A DNA stretch of 64,000 bases, taken from the NCBI GenBank assembly GCA_947491025.1, contig CANLIC010000007.1, forward strand, positions 1-64,000, read 5' to 3'. A program made the position numbers and the translations under genes. Shown piece after piece: positions 16,246 to 25,505 of the stretch (the first letter of the stretch is position 1; each line of letters begins with the position of its first letter). Origin of the DNA: Myxococcales bacterium (GTDB taxonomy: Bacteria; Myxococcota_A; UBA9042). Below the pieces are notes generated by a model. That model saw nothing but the letters and a program-made list of their open reading frames with translations, was not told the DNA's origin and made no database searches.

Positions 16246-16994
16246 CGCTGCGACGGCGCGCCGCCCTGCGCGCGGCCTGACGTTAGCTGGCCATCCACTG
16301 GCCGACGCAAGGCGCGAAACACCACAAGGTGGCCGACGAGCGCGGTCCAGACGTGCACGCCGACGATCCAGTTGAAGGGCGGAACGAAGGGCAGAAGCAC
16401 CGGCGGGCCCTCAAAGAAGCGCCGCAGCGGTGTCGGCGTGCTGAGCACCGCGATGGTGACCACGGTCACGAGCAGCGCCAGCCCCATGCAGTTCCAGCCG
16501 AGGACCAGCGCGCGCGGCAGCGGACGGCGCCAGCCCCACAGGCCGAGCGCCGCGGCAGATGCGCCCGTGACGACGTCGAAATTCCAGCCCGCCCAGGTCA
16601 TACGGTGGGGCAGGGCGCCCGCGTCGGCGAGCGTGTGCAGCCAGATCTCCAGCGGCAAGCGGAACGCGTGCAGGCCGACCAACAAGGCCAAGGGCAGGGC
16701 GGCGAGGCGCATCCCCACCGGCGACAGCGCCAACCAAACGCCGAGGGCCATGGTCGGCGGCAGGTAGAGGGCGACGCGCGGCGGCAGCTCGGCGGACTCG
16801 AGCACGCCCGAGGCGGCGATGCCCGCGTGCGCCGCCAGCCACAGCACGGCGAGGGCGATGGCGCGGCGAGTCCAGCGGCCCTGCGTCTCGGCGGGCGCAG
16901 CGCGACGAACGAGCGCGATGTCGGCGGCCACGACGAGCGCCGTCAAGGCGAGGAAGGCGGCCGTCATCGCTGTGGAGACCTGGAGCGTTGCCAT
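16242..16994 (-). CDS. Seven-helix integral membrane protein
   Basis: A 250-residue polytopic protein with about seven hydrophobic segments and short loops. Notable stretches are LPLEIWLHTLADAG, MTWAGWNFDVVTG and PFNWIVGVHVWTALVGH. These His and Trp residues within or near helices resemble small membrane proteins of unknown function seen in several phyla. I cannot assign a transport or enzymatic role. A GGAGGTGACGC leader supports the ATG at 16994. The C-terminal tail is basic and Gly-rich, probably cytoplasmic. Confidence 0.7.
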   Translation of the reverse strand: MATLQVSTAMTAAFLALTALVVAADIALVRRAAPAETQGRWTRRAIALAVLWLAAHAGIAASGVLESAELPPRVALYLPPTMALGVWLALSPVGMRLAALPLALLVGLHAFRLPLEIWLHTLADAGALPHRMTWAGWNFDVVTGASAAALGLWGWRRPLPRALVLGWNCMGLALLVTVVTIAVLSTPTPLRRFFEGPPVLLPFVPPFNWIVGVHVWTALVGHLVVFRALRRPVDGQLTSGRAQGGAPSQR

Positions 16995-17262
16995 GCGTCA
17001 CCTCCGCGTCGCCGCGACGAGCGTAGCCAATTCCAAGACCGCCTGTCGTGGACTACCGCGGCTGCAAGTCCAAGGGGACGGGAACGGCCCAAGGCCTGTC
17101 GGCGCGCTGGCCTCCGTGCCCGCTGACACGCCTGGAGCCACCGGCGACTTTCGCGGAAAGATCGGAGACCTGCCCGCTGCGTAGGATGTGGGAAGGGTGG
17201 CGCCGAGCACGGGGCCCTCTAGGCTGACCGCCGCGGTCCCTTGCCGCGTCCAGGAGCCCCCC

Positions 17263-20142
17263 ATGATCGTCCCTACGCCTGACACCCCTGCAGCGATCCT
17301 CGGCCATGCAGCGTCGCTGCGGCGCCGACTGAGCGCCGTCGCGCTGATGCTCTGCGCCGCGGCTTGCGCGTCTGAGGCCGCTGCGCCGGGGACGGGCGAC
17401 GCAGGCGGTGCCGACGATGGGAAAGCGGGCAGCGACGGGACGGTCGGCGGTGACGTCTCGACCGATGATGGCGCCAGCGCGGCAGACGCGCAGCCTGCCG
17501 TGGACGCAGACGTCGCAGCCGGCGGTGATGACGCCCTTGCCGGCGACGACAGCTCTGAGGCTGCCGCCGACGCCGGGACAGACGCCTCAGAAGACGCCGC
17601 CGGCGCCGACGCCCCGGCCGACGCCGCCGAGGACGCCGTCAGCGCTGACGTTCTGGCGGACGCCGCAGAGGACTCAGGCGACACGGACGCCGGGTCAGGC
17701 GACGCAGGATCCACGGACGCCGGCCCAAGCGACGCCGGTCCCGCCGAAGTGGGCCCCACCTGCACGCCGAGCACGCCCTCCACCGAGGCCTGCGACGGCA
17801 TCGACAACGACTGCGACGGCACCATCGACCAGGGCCCAGACGGCCAGCCTGTCGGATGCAGCGATGATGACGCCTGCACGACCGGCGACGCCTGCGCCAA
17901 AGGCGCCTGCGCATCCGGGGCGCCCAAGGTCTGCGACGACGCCGACGCGTGCACCGTCGACGGCTGCGACGCCCCAACGGGCGACTGCACCCACGCCGCT
18001 GCGCCGGCGTGCAGCGACGGCCAGGTCTGCACCGACGACGCCTGCGACAAGGCCAAGGGTTGCGTCGCGACCCCGAACGCCGCGGCCTGCGACGACGGCG
18101 ACGCCTGCACCACTTTGGAGGCCTGCAGCGGCGGCGCTTGCGCCGGCGGCAGCGCCAAGGTCTGCGACGACGGCAACAGCTGCACCATCGATGCCTGCGA
18201 CAAGACCAAGGGTTGCGGCACGGTCGCGTGCGTCGCCGAGGGCTGCGGCAAGGGCTGCGACGATGGCGATCCCTGCACCGCCGGCGACGCCTGCAGCGAC
18301 GGCGTCTGCAAGGCTGGGGGCAAGGCCTGCGACGACGGCAACCCCTGCACGACCGATGGATGCGACGCCAAGACCGGCGACTGCGCCCACACCGCCATCG
18401 CCGGCTGCCTCACCTGCAAGGTCGTCGCCGACTGTGACGACAGCAACGCCTGCACCACCGACGCCTGCAGCGGCGGCGTCTGCAAGGCCAGCCCCATCGC
18501 CGGCTGCGTCGGACCGACCGACTACGCGATCTTGTCGATGATCCCTTCGGCGCCGAAGATCCAGCTGCCGCCGGGCGCCCTCAAGATCACCTTCGAGATC
18601 GAGAACCTGGGCAAGCCCTACGCCGGCGCCTTCCCCGGCAAGCTCAACTGGGCCCTGTGGGCATCGGGAGACGACAAGGTCGACGCCGCAGACACCAAGA
18701 TCCACAGCGAGGCCTGGGACGGCTACAACATCGGCGCCGGCGCGGCGACCAAGGCCAGCAAGACCACGCAGCTCGGGCTCGCATCCAGCAGCGCCGACCT
18801 CCAGAAGAAGGTGCTCGCGGCCAAGTACCTCTGCCTCTTGCTCACCGGCGGAGGGGACGCCAATGTCATCAACAACCTGCAATGCATCGCCAATCCGGTC
18901 GTAGCGCAAGCGTTGGCGGTTTCGAAGTTGACGGTCGCCGACAACGCCGTCACCGCCCACAACAACCTCGCCCACGTCAGCCTCGACATCGCCAACACCG
19001 GCATCGACGCCGCGACCGCGACCCTCCGCGCCGCGCTCTCCGCCGACGACAAGCTCGACGCTGGCGATCTCGCCATCAGCGCCACGCTCACCCTCGGCGC
19101 TGGCGGTAGTCTGGCGGTGGGAAAGACCGCGACCTACACGCTCAACGCCGTCATCGTGCCCTACACGGTCAAGCCAGGGCCGGCGTTCCTCTGCGTCGAG
19201 GTCAACCCGGACGGCATCGCCTTCGAGGCCAAGGCCGACGACAACGCCGCCTGCGTCGCGGTGAGCGTCGTCAACCAGGCCGACCTGCACCTCAACGTCG
19301 CCAACGTCCGCTTCCGCACCAAAACAGGTGCCTGGGCCGAGAACCCAACCTATGGCACGGAGTACGGCTGCGGCTTCGTCGAGGTCAGCAACGTCCTCTA
19401 CGGCGCCGCCGCCGACGTGCCGGTGCGCTGCTGGCTCCACCCGACCAGCGGCGCGCCGTGGCCGACCAGCGGCGACGCCTGGAAGCTGCAGTGGACGATG
19501 AAAGGGCCCGTCCCGGGCAAGCCGAACCAGGTCCAGAACGTCCTCGGGCTCCTCAAGTCACCGCATAGCGACGAGGTCGCCCCGATGACGGGCGCCAACA
19601 CCGCCGGCGGACCGATCGGCGTGACCAACTTCTGCGCCCACCTGAACTACGACGGCAGCGCCAACGAGATCGCCAACAGCGGTGGCAACAGCGTCTGCCG
19701 CAAGATCACCGTGCTCGGGTCGGACCTGATCGTCGGCGAAGCGCACGCCAAGGTCGGCCATGCGACGTGGAAGGACCCGCAGCCGGCGACAATTCCGCGC
19801 GGCGTGGCCCTCAACCTCGAGATGGCGCTCTGCAACAAGGGCAACCAGGTCCTCAGCGCCACGCAGCAGCTGAAGACGCGCATCCTGCTGTCGAAAGACA
19901 AGGTGGCGTCGGCCGACGACCACGTCATCCACAGCGGCACAGGGCAGGGCGGCTACAGCAAGTTTGAGGTGATGGGGACCTATCCGTCTGGGTGCGGGCA
20001 GCTCTTTGGGACGGAGAAGGCGACCCTCCCGACCTCGCACGCGACAGGGGCGCACTTCCTCATCTTCGACGTCAACCACGATGGCGCCTACGTCGAGCCG
20101 CCGCAGAACAACGCCGTGGTAAAGCCGGTGACCGTGCTGTAG
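17263..20142 (+). CDS. Giant secreted cysteine-rich protein with MopE-like and CARDB-like domains
   Basis: A 959-residue exported protein. The signal region ends near Cys35 (LCAAACASE, probable lipid anchor). A 130-residue Asp/Ala/Gly linker follows, then a MopE-type metal-binding motif (ACDGIDNDCDGTIDQG, near 177-192). About ten units of the CDDGDACTxxxAC type follow to about residue 414, each rich in Cys and Asp. The remaining 540 residues contain two or three CARDB-like beta-sandwich modules (LNWALWASGDDKVDAADT; LRAALSADDKLDAGDLAIS). Surface adhesion and calcium binding are the usual inferences for this architecture. AGGAG upstream supports 17263. It converges with the broken giant gene at 20234-25164, which uses the same repeat type. 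Confidence 0.82.
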   Translation: MIVPTPDTPAAILGHAASLRRRLSAVALMLCAAACASEAAAPGTGDAGGADDGKAGSDGTVGGDVSTDDGASAADAQPAVDADVAAGGDDALAGDDSSEAAADAGTDASEDAAGADAPADAAEDAVSADVLADAAEDSGDTDAGSGDAGSTDAGPSDAGPAEVGPTCTPSTPSTEACDGIDNDCDGTIDQGPDGQPVGCSDDDACTTGDACAKGACASGAPKVCDDADACTVDGCDAPTGDCTHAAAPACSDGQVCTDDACDKAKGCVATPNAAACDDGDACTTLEACSGGACAGGSAKVCDDGNSCTIDACDKTKGCGTVACVAEGCGKGCDDGDPCTAGDACSDGVCKAGGKACDDGNPCTTDGCDAKTGDCAHTAIAGCLTCKVVADCDDSNACTTDACSGGVCKASPIAGCVGPTDYAILSMIPSAPKIQLPPGALKITFEIENLGKPYAGAFPGKLNWALWASGDDKVDAADTKIHSEAWDGYNIGAGAATKASKTTQLGLASSSADLQKKVLAAKYLCLLLTGGGDANVINNLQCIANPVVAQALAVSKLTVADNAVTAHNNLAHVSLDIANTGIDAATATLRAALSADDKLDAGDLAISATLTLGAGGSLAVGKTATYTLNAVIVPYTVKPGPAFLCVEVNPDGIAFEAKADDNAACVAVSVVNQADLHLNVANVRFRTKTGAWAENPTYGTEYGCGFVEVSNVLYGAAADVPVRCWLHPTSGAPWPTSGDAWKLQWTMKGPVPGKPNQVQNVLGLLKSPHSDEVAPMTGANTAGGPIGVTNFCAHLNYDGSANEIANSGGNSVCRKITVLGSDLIVGEAHAKVGHATWKDPQPATIPRGVALNLEMALCNKGNQVLSATQQLKTRILLSKDKVASADDHVIHSGTGQGGYSKFEVMGTYPSGCGQLFGTEKATLPTSHATGAHFLIFDVNHDGAYVEPPQNNAVVKPVTVL

Positions 20143-20233
20143 GCGCAGGGCGGGCGGGTCCGGCGCGCTAGGCCGGCAAGACGGGGGCTGTCGGCTGAGT
20201 GCCCGCGCGATCGGCCCGCGCGCTACTCAACCA

Positions 20234-21200
20234 TCAGTAGTCGCACCAGTAGTTCGAGCAGGTGTTGTAGCAGGTGTCGTAGCAGGTGTAGGTCGAACAG
20301 CACCAGAACTCCCAACACGCGCCCGGGCTGCAGCACGACTTCGCGTTGCAGTTGTGGGGGTTGCACTGGTAGGGATGGTTCTTGCACTTGGTCCCGAGCG
20401 CGCATTGGGCGTCGCGGTCGCAGGCGCTGGACCAGACCAGGTCGGCCTGGCAGATGCCGTTGCCGTTGCAGAAGTCGCCGCCGCCGCACTCCCCGTCTGA
20501 GCTGCAGGCGCAGACGTTGTAGACGCCGTTGGACTTGCAGCTTCCGGAATTGCACTCCGCGCTTGAGCTGCAGGTCGCGCCGCCGCCCTTCTTGTTCTGG
20601 CAGAAGGTGCCGTCGCAATGCTGGTTGCCGGCGCAGTACCCGCCGTTGCCCGCACAGCCACACGTGAAGCCGATGCTGCACGGATTGCTCTGACACTCGC
20701 TGGCGAGGCCACAGCCCGCGCCATAGCCCTTCTTGGACTGGCAGTTGGAGCCATCGCAGTATTGGCCGCTGTTGCAGCCGGTGTTGGTGCCCTTGCAATT
20801 CTTGCACTGCAGCGCGTTGCAGTAGCCCGAAGTGCACTCTGCGTCCGCGACGCAGGCGGAGTTGTTCGCCTTCTTGTCGTAGCAGTTCCAGGCCGCGCAG
20901 AATTTGCCCGAGCCGCAGTCGCTGTCCTTGGCGCACGCGCCGCAGGTCAGCCCGGTGCACTTGCCGGACTTGCACTCCGGGGCCGTGGCGCAGACGTGGC
21001 CATCGTCGCGCTTCTTCGTGCAGGCGAAGTTCGAATCGCAGAACGAGTCGCTCGCGCAATGCTCGTTCTTGGCACATTGGACGCAGACGCCGAGGCAGTG
21101 GCCCGACTTGCACTCCACGTCGGCCACGCAGACGCTGAGCGGACCGTTGTCCTTCTTGCCGACGCAATTGCTGAGCCCGTCACAGAACTTGCCGTCGCCG
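20234..21200 (-). CDS. C-terminal fragment: dense disulphide-type Cys repeats
   Basis: This frame continues the giant protein after the frameshift. It has about a dozen units of the form C-x-SGxC...C-x-NxxC with GKFC/GQYC/GDFC cores and paired CxxC. It ends in an extreme cluster (CCSTYTCYDTCYNTCSNYWC), and Cys approaches one residue in six. The first internal start candidate gives a 297-residue product from 21127, without a signal peptide. The pattern resembles Dickkopf- or EGF-like knots in other Myxococcota surface proteins. Confidence 0.6.
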
Positions 21201-24147
21201 TGTCGGCCAGCAGCGAGGCCTGCGCCAAGGCGAAGCCGAACGCGACGGGGAAGACCTTGCCCGCGACTTTGATCTTGATCTGCTCAGGCTTGCCATCCTT
21301 GCCCTTTTTCTTGAGCGGCATCTTGAAGGCGAGGTTGCCAACGATCAGCGTGCGAATGTCCTTCTGCTTGTCGTTGCCGGCGGGGCTGCCCTTGATCATG
21401 GCGTTCCAGATGGTGTCTGCGCCGCCGCTGGGGTCGAAGCCGTCGCCCTTGCTGTCGAGCCCGACCGAGACGAGGCCGGTGAGCTTGAACTCGACTTCCG
21501 GGATGGCGACGATGCCAAAGGTGACACCGGCCTGAACGAAGGCGTGGGCGTTGTTCGAGACGGGCTGAAACACCAGCTTGGTCAACTGGTCGGCGCCGGT
21601 CTTGGTCTCGCAGAACCACATGTCGATCAGGGACTTGTGCAAGAGCTTGCCGCCGTTGGAGAAGCCGATGGCCTCGAGCGAGACCTTGTCGGTCAGCGTG
21701 ACCGGGATCTCCACCAGCCCTTCGAGGCTGACGTAGAAGAGCGGGTCGAAGGGATCGATGACGATGCTGACCGACTTCGTGCCCGGGAACGGAATCGGCA
21801 GCGCGTTGCCCAGCTGTAAGTGTGCGCCGAGCAGGCCCGAGAGAAACCAGTAGTCGCGGTCGGGCTGGAGCGGTGCGCCCAGGTAGCTCAGCGACGCGCC
21901 GGACTGCACGCCGAGCGCCAGGTAGGGCGCGTCGACGCTGATCGGCGGCGGCGACAGCGCCATCTCCTTGCTGAAGCCGACGTCGGGGAAGGGCACCGTG
22001 ATCTTGCCGCCCATCGTGAACGGCTCGAGGCCGACGGTCAAATCGATCGTCAACACCCACCAGATGGGCTTGCAGACATAGGCGTCACCGCCTTTGTCCT
22101 CGGCCGTGCCGAACCCGACAGGGCCCTGGTGGTACCAGCTGTTGGTGGTGTTCTGGACCTTCTTCCAGGTGCCAAACGCCCCCAGCTCATTGGCCAACGG
22201 GACGATGCAGCCCAGCTGGGGCGCGCCGCGCATGTTGTAGATGATGATGTTCTTGCCGAGATCTTTGCCATCGTCGCGCTTGACGCTCTTCGGGAAAAAG
22301 GCCGTGCCGGCGCCGCATCCGGTCGCCTTGCCCTTGCAGGAGCCAGTGGCGTCGCAGGCATCGGCAGAGGTGCACTTGGTGCCGTCGTCGCAGGAAGTTC
22401 CCGTCGCCTTGGGCGTGATGGCGCAGATGCCCGTGGCCTGGTTGCAGACATCGCTCGAACACGAAGTGCTCGGGCCCGTGCAGGTGGTCGTCGTCGTGGC
22501 GACGCACTGGTTGCCGGAGGTGCAGGTGGCGACCGGCGAGCACAGGTCGTTGTTGGTGCAGATCTCGTCGGTCTGGCCGTTGCAGTCGTTGTCCTTGTTG
22601 TCGCAGAACTCGAGGTTGGTGCCCGCCTCGGGGCTGGCGACGCCGACCTTCGCCAATGCTTCGACATCGCTGGCTTTCATCGGGAATCCGTAGAGCGCGA
22701 CGGTGTCGAGGCTGCCGGTGAAGGCCCCGCCCGCCTGCGACCAGCCGACGACGAAGGAGGTCTGGTTGGCGACGTTGGACTGGGCGTCGAAGTAGAGCGA
22801 CTCGCAGAGCTGCACACCGTCGAGCAGCAGGCGACAGGAGCGGCCCGACTGGCAGACCAGCGCGGCATGGTGCCAGGCGCCGTCGCTGACGGCCGGGCCC
22901 TTGCCGGTGCAGCGGCTCGATTTGCCGGGCTCGACGCGGTAGGCGAGCTTGCCCCCCTCGATGTAGAGCTCACGATCGGTGGGGGTCTTGGCGTCGCCGA
23001 TGGCGCCCTTGCCTGCCGCGGCCAGCAAGCCGCCGCTGGTGGCGGTGGTCTTGAAGAACGTGCTGAACGTAAAGTCGGTCGTCGGTAGCAGCAAGGGCGT
23101 CACGACATGGCCTGCCGAGTCGACCGTGGAATAGGCGCCGCCGAACTTGCCCTTGCTGTCGATCGAGCCGCCGTGCGGGATGACGTGGCTGCCGCCGCCG
23201 GAGGTGTCGAGCACCGCGCCGTTCAGGCCCTCTTCGAACTGCCACAAGAGCTGCGGGCCGGTGTCGATGCAGGCGCTGTTCTGGCTGATGCGGCGGCCAT
23301 CTTTGCAGCCGTCGGCGTCGGGGCCGTCGCAGGGCACGTAGGTCCAGGTGCAGCTGCCGTTGCTGCAAACGTCCGTGGTGAACGTGTTTTCGTCGTTGCA
23401 GTCGAAATCGTTCGAACAGGTGGTAGGCAGCAACTTGAGCTGCATTGGCGGGCTCGGCTTGGCTGCGTCGGCGGCCAAGACGTAGCGGACGACGCCGACG
23501 GTGCAGCCTTCGTCGACCTGGCCATCGCAGTTGTTGTCCTTCTCGTCGCAGAGCTCGGTGTTGCCGCAGACGATTTTGGCGCAGGCGCTGGAGCACGTGG
23601 CGCTGCCGTTGGGGCCGTCGTCGCAGGCCTCGCCGAGGCTGCCTTGGACGACACCGTCGCCACAGACCTCGAGCTTGCATGCCGCCGAGCAGCCATCGCC
23701 GCCTAGCTTGTTGCCGTCGTCGCAGGTCTCGGCGCCGGTGATGGCGTTGTCGCCGCAGACCTCCACCGCGCAGCTGCCGTCGCAGCCGTCGCCATCGAGC
23801 TTGTTGCCGTCGTCGCAGGCCTCGGCGGTGTCGACCACGCCGTCGCCGCAGGATGCCTTGATGCAGCCCTTGCGGCAGCCGTCCTTGGCCACGTCGCTGA
23901 GGTTCTTGGCCCCTGGATCGCAGGTCTCGCCCACGCCGACCACGCTGTCCTCGCAGACGGTCGCCGCGCCGGGAAGACAGAGGCCCTGCTTGCACAGGTC
24001 GTTGACGGTGCAGACCGAGCCATCGCTGCAAGGCGCTTTGGCGTCGGCGCTGTCGGTGAGCTTGGTCTGGACGCAGCCGGTCTTGGGGTCGCAGGTGTCG
24101 GCGGTGCAGAGATCCTGGTCGTCGCAGCTGATCGCCTCGCCCGGCTT
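20947..24147 (-). CDS. Central fragment: MopE motifs, LamG-like domain and large beta-rich region
   Basis: Downstream of the TGA the same frame stays open. It carries the remaining Cys/Asp repeats, a series of CGDGVV...ACDDGN...GDGC units, and a MopE motif (CDEKDNNCDGQVDEGC). A LamG/concanavalin-like domain follows (LLWQFEEGLNGAVLDTSGGG ... GAWHHAALVC), then a second MopE motif (CDNKDNDCNGQTDE). A region of about 350 residues with no recognised family ends near VFPVAFGFALAQ. The first internal ATG-like start is near 23943. After about 21200 this frame degenerates into Ser/Ala/Arg-rich nonsense, marking the frameshift. Confidence 0.6.
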   Translation of the reverse strand, partial: KPGEAISCDDQDLCTADTCDPKTGCVQTKLTDSADAKAPCSDGSVCTVNDLCKQGLCLPGAATVCEDSVVGVGETCDPGAKNLSDVAKDGCRKGCIKASCGDGVVDTAEACDDGNKLDGDGCDGSCAVEVCGDNAITGAETCDDGNKLGGDGCSAACKLEVCGDGVVQGSLGEACDDGPNGSATCSSACAKIVCGNTELCDEKDNNCDGQVDEGCTVGVVRYVLAADAAKPSPPMQLKLLPTTCSNDFDCNDENTFTTDVCSNGSCTWTYVPCDGPDADGCKDGRRISQNSACIDTGPQLLWQFEEGLNGAVLDTSGGGSHVIPHGGSIDSKGKFGGAYSTVDSAGHVVTPLLLPTTDFTFSTFFKTTATSGGLLAAAGKGAIGDAKTPTDRELYIEGGKLAYRVEPGKSSRCTGKGPAVSDGAWHHAALVCQSGRSCRLLLDGVQLCESLYFDAQSNVANQTSFVVGWSQAGGAFTGSLDTVALYGFPMKASDVEALAKVGVASPEAGTNLEFCDNKDNDCNGQTDEICTNNDLCSPVATCTSGNQCVATTTTTCTGPSTSCSSDVCNQATGICAITPKATGTSCDDGTKCTSADACDATGSCKGKATGCGAGTAFFPKSVKRDDGKDLGKNIIIYNMRGAPQLGCIVPLANELGAFGTWKKVQNTTNSWYHQGPVGFGTAEDKGGDAYVCKPIWWVLTIDLTVGLEPFTMGGKITVPFPDVGFSKEMALSPPPISVDAPYLALGVQSGASLSYLGAPLQPDRDYWFLSGLLGAHLQLGNALPIPFPGTKSVSIVIDPFDPLFYVSLEGLVEIPVTLTDKVSLEAIGFSNGGKLLHKSLIDMWFCETKTGADQLTKLVFQPVSNNAHAFVQAGVTFGIVAIPEVEFKLTGLVSVGLDSKGDGFDPSGGADTIWNAMIKGSPAGNDKQKDIRTLIVGNLAFKMPLKKKGKDGKPEQIKIKVAGKVFPVAFGFALAQASLLADTATASSVTGSAIASARRTTVRSASAWPTWSASRATASASASNVPRTSIARATRSAIRTSPARRSATMATSAPRPRSASPASAPG

Positions 24148-25164
24148 TCAGACGCCGACGTCGCAGGCGTCGTCTTTCGTGCAGGCGTCGTTGTCGTCGC
24201 ACGGGGCCGGCTCGGTCGGGCTCGCCGTCAGCGGCAGGTGGACGCAGCCGACGTTCGGATCGCAGTCATCGGCGCTGCAGAAGTCGCTGTCGTCGCAATT
24301 GGGCTTGGCGCCGGGCACGCAGCTGCCCTTGTCGCAGGTGTCGCCGTTGGTGCAGGCCGAGCCGTCATTGCAGGCCGCGCCGGTGTTCGGGGCGTGGTGG
24401 CAGCCGCTGGCGGGCTTGCAGCTGTCGTCGGTGCAAGCGTCGCTGTCGTCGCACTGCACGGGAGTCCCGGACACGCATTGGCCGACGTCGCATCCGTCGC
24501 CGAACGTACAGGCGTTGCCGTCGTTGCAAGCCGCGCCGCTGCCCGGCGTATGGCCGCAGCCCTTCTTGGGGTCGCAGGCGTCGTCGCTGCACGGGTCGGC
24601 GTCGTCGCACGGGGTCACGTCGCCTGGGATGCAGACGCCGTCCGCGCACGCGTCGCCGACGGTGCAGGCCGACCCATCGTCGCAGGCGCCCTTGGCGACG
24701 TTGACCTGGCTGCAGCCCTTCTGCTTGTCGCAGGCGTCCGTCGTGCAGGCGTTGTCATCGTCGCACGTCGTCACCTGCCCGGGCAGGCAAGCGCCGCCGC
24801 TGCAACCGTCGCCGATGGTGCACGCGTTGCCGTCATCACAAGGCGGGCCCAGGGCGGCGTTGTGGACGCAGCCGACGTTCTTGGTGCAGCTGTCCACGGT
24901 GCACACCTTGGCGTCGTCGCAGTCCAGCGGCGGCCCGGCGACGCAGCCGCCATCGGCGCAGGCATCGCCGTGGGTGCAGGGGTCGAGGTCGGTGCAGAGG
25001 GCGGGCGCGGCCTTGCTGTCGGTCAACGGTGCATGGACGCAGCCTTTGTTCGGATCGCAGCTGTCCTTGGTGCAAGCGTAGTCGTCGTCGCAGTCGACGA
25101 GCTTGGCGTTCTTGCACTCGCCGCCGGTGCACAGGCCGATCGGCCCGGCTGCGTTGGAAGGCAC
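24148..25164 (-). CDS. N-terminal fragment: tandem Cys/Asp repeats
   Basis: 338 residues composed almost wholly of units of the form CDDxxACTxDxC-x-GxCVxG alternating with GCVH-type units (CTKDSCDPNKGCVH, CTVDSCTKNVGCVH). The repeat resembles Dictyostelium CTDC/EGF-like modules. It begins with a GTG inside a partial unit (GLCTGGECKN) and has no export signal, so the true start has been lost. It ends at the in-frame TGA. Alone it would be a cytoplasmic Cys-rich polypeptide and is unlikely to be functional. Confidence 0.6.
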   Translation of the reverse strand: MPSNAAGPIGLCTGGECKNAKLVDCDDDYACTKDSCDPNKGCVHAPLTDSKAAPALCTDLDPCTHGDACADGGCVAGPPLDCDDAKVCTVDSCTKNVGCVHNAALGPPCDDGNACTIGDGCSGGACLPGQVTTCDDDNACTTDACDKQKGCSQVNVAKGACDDGSACTVGDACADGVCIPGDVTPCDDADPCSDDACDPKKGCGHTPGSGAACNDGNACTFGDGCDVGQCVSGTPVQCDDSDACTDDSCKPASGCHHAPNTGAACNDGSACTNGDTCDKGSCVPGAKPNCDDSDFCSADDCDPNVGCVHLPLTASPTEPAPCDDNDACTKDDACDVGV

Positions 25165-25505
25165 GGTGTGTTGCGCAGTGCGACCCGTCGCCAGCCCGGC
25201 CCATCGGCGCCTCCATCGATTGGATGATCACGCGTCGCGCCTCCCCCAAGCCGCGCCGCGCCTCCCCCAAGCCGCGACGCGCCGATCCGCACACCTTCGG
25301 CGTGCCGGTCAGCCCTGCCGGGGCCGACCCGTCCGGCCGCTGGAAGCTAGCAAGTCGCAGGACCGATGGCCAAGTCCGCGGTTGACGGCCTTCCCCCCGC
25401 CCAGCGTAGACGCTGACCAGACCGCGCTTGTCAGGGGCGCCAAATCGCGCATTCTCACGTTGGCCAGTCGCCGGACCGGCGGCCGATCCGGCTGCGGAGC
25501 GACGC
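25165..25505. other. Intergenic region between divergent large genes
   Basis: 341 bases without a recognised gene. They should hold the lost 5' end of the giant Cys-rich gene, but no signal-peptide coding is visible on the minus strand. A tandem 21-base repeat lies at 25236-25277. A GGAG site just before 25506 serves the next gene. Confidence 0.45.
25236..25277. repeat. Two tandem 21-base units
   Basis: CGCGCCTCCCCCAAGCCGCG is repeated at 25236 and 25257, each with one further base (C, then A). The two copies are otherwise identical. Its role is unknown. Confidence 0.7.

Larger units (their letters stand above)
20234..25164 (-). pseudogene. Broken giant cysteine-rich gene (three frames of one ancestral gene)
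   Basis: Three adjacent minus-strand frames together give a coherent protein of about 1,640 residues. A TGA at 24148-24150 stands where a repeat Cys (TGC) is expected (CDVGV-stop-KPGE). The same frame then stays open to about 21200, where a frameshift moves the coding into the frame that ends at 20234 (GDGKFCDG resumes). The 5' end starts inside a repeat with only a GTG and no signal peptide. Nonsense, frameshift and missing start argue for decay. Sequencing error could explain one lesion but hardly all three. Confidence 0.7.

Noticed and set aside
16998..18497. Long minus-strand frame of about 500 codons opposite the 17263 gene
   Set aside because: It is rich in Ser, Gln, Ala and Pro without any domain, and is exactly what the CDD/CT repeats give when read backwards. 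The plus-strand gene has a signal, a ribosome site and domains.
21185..21230. Programmed ribosomal frameshift in the giant Cys-rich gene
   Set aside because: No slippery heptamer such as a run of A or U is present at the switch.
24148..24150. TGA read as selenocysteine
   Set aside because: It is attractive because it replaces a Cys, but no clear stem-loop follows within about 40 bases and the same gene carries a frameshift and lacks a start, so decay is favoured. Kept only as a test in the findings.
23501..25081. Plus-strand frame of about 526 codons opposite the broken Cys-rich gene
   Set aside because: Same artefact: periodic Ser/Gln/Pro-rich sequence produced by the antisense of Cys/Asp repeats.
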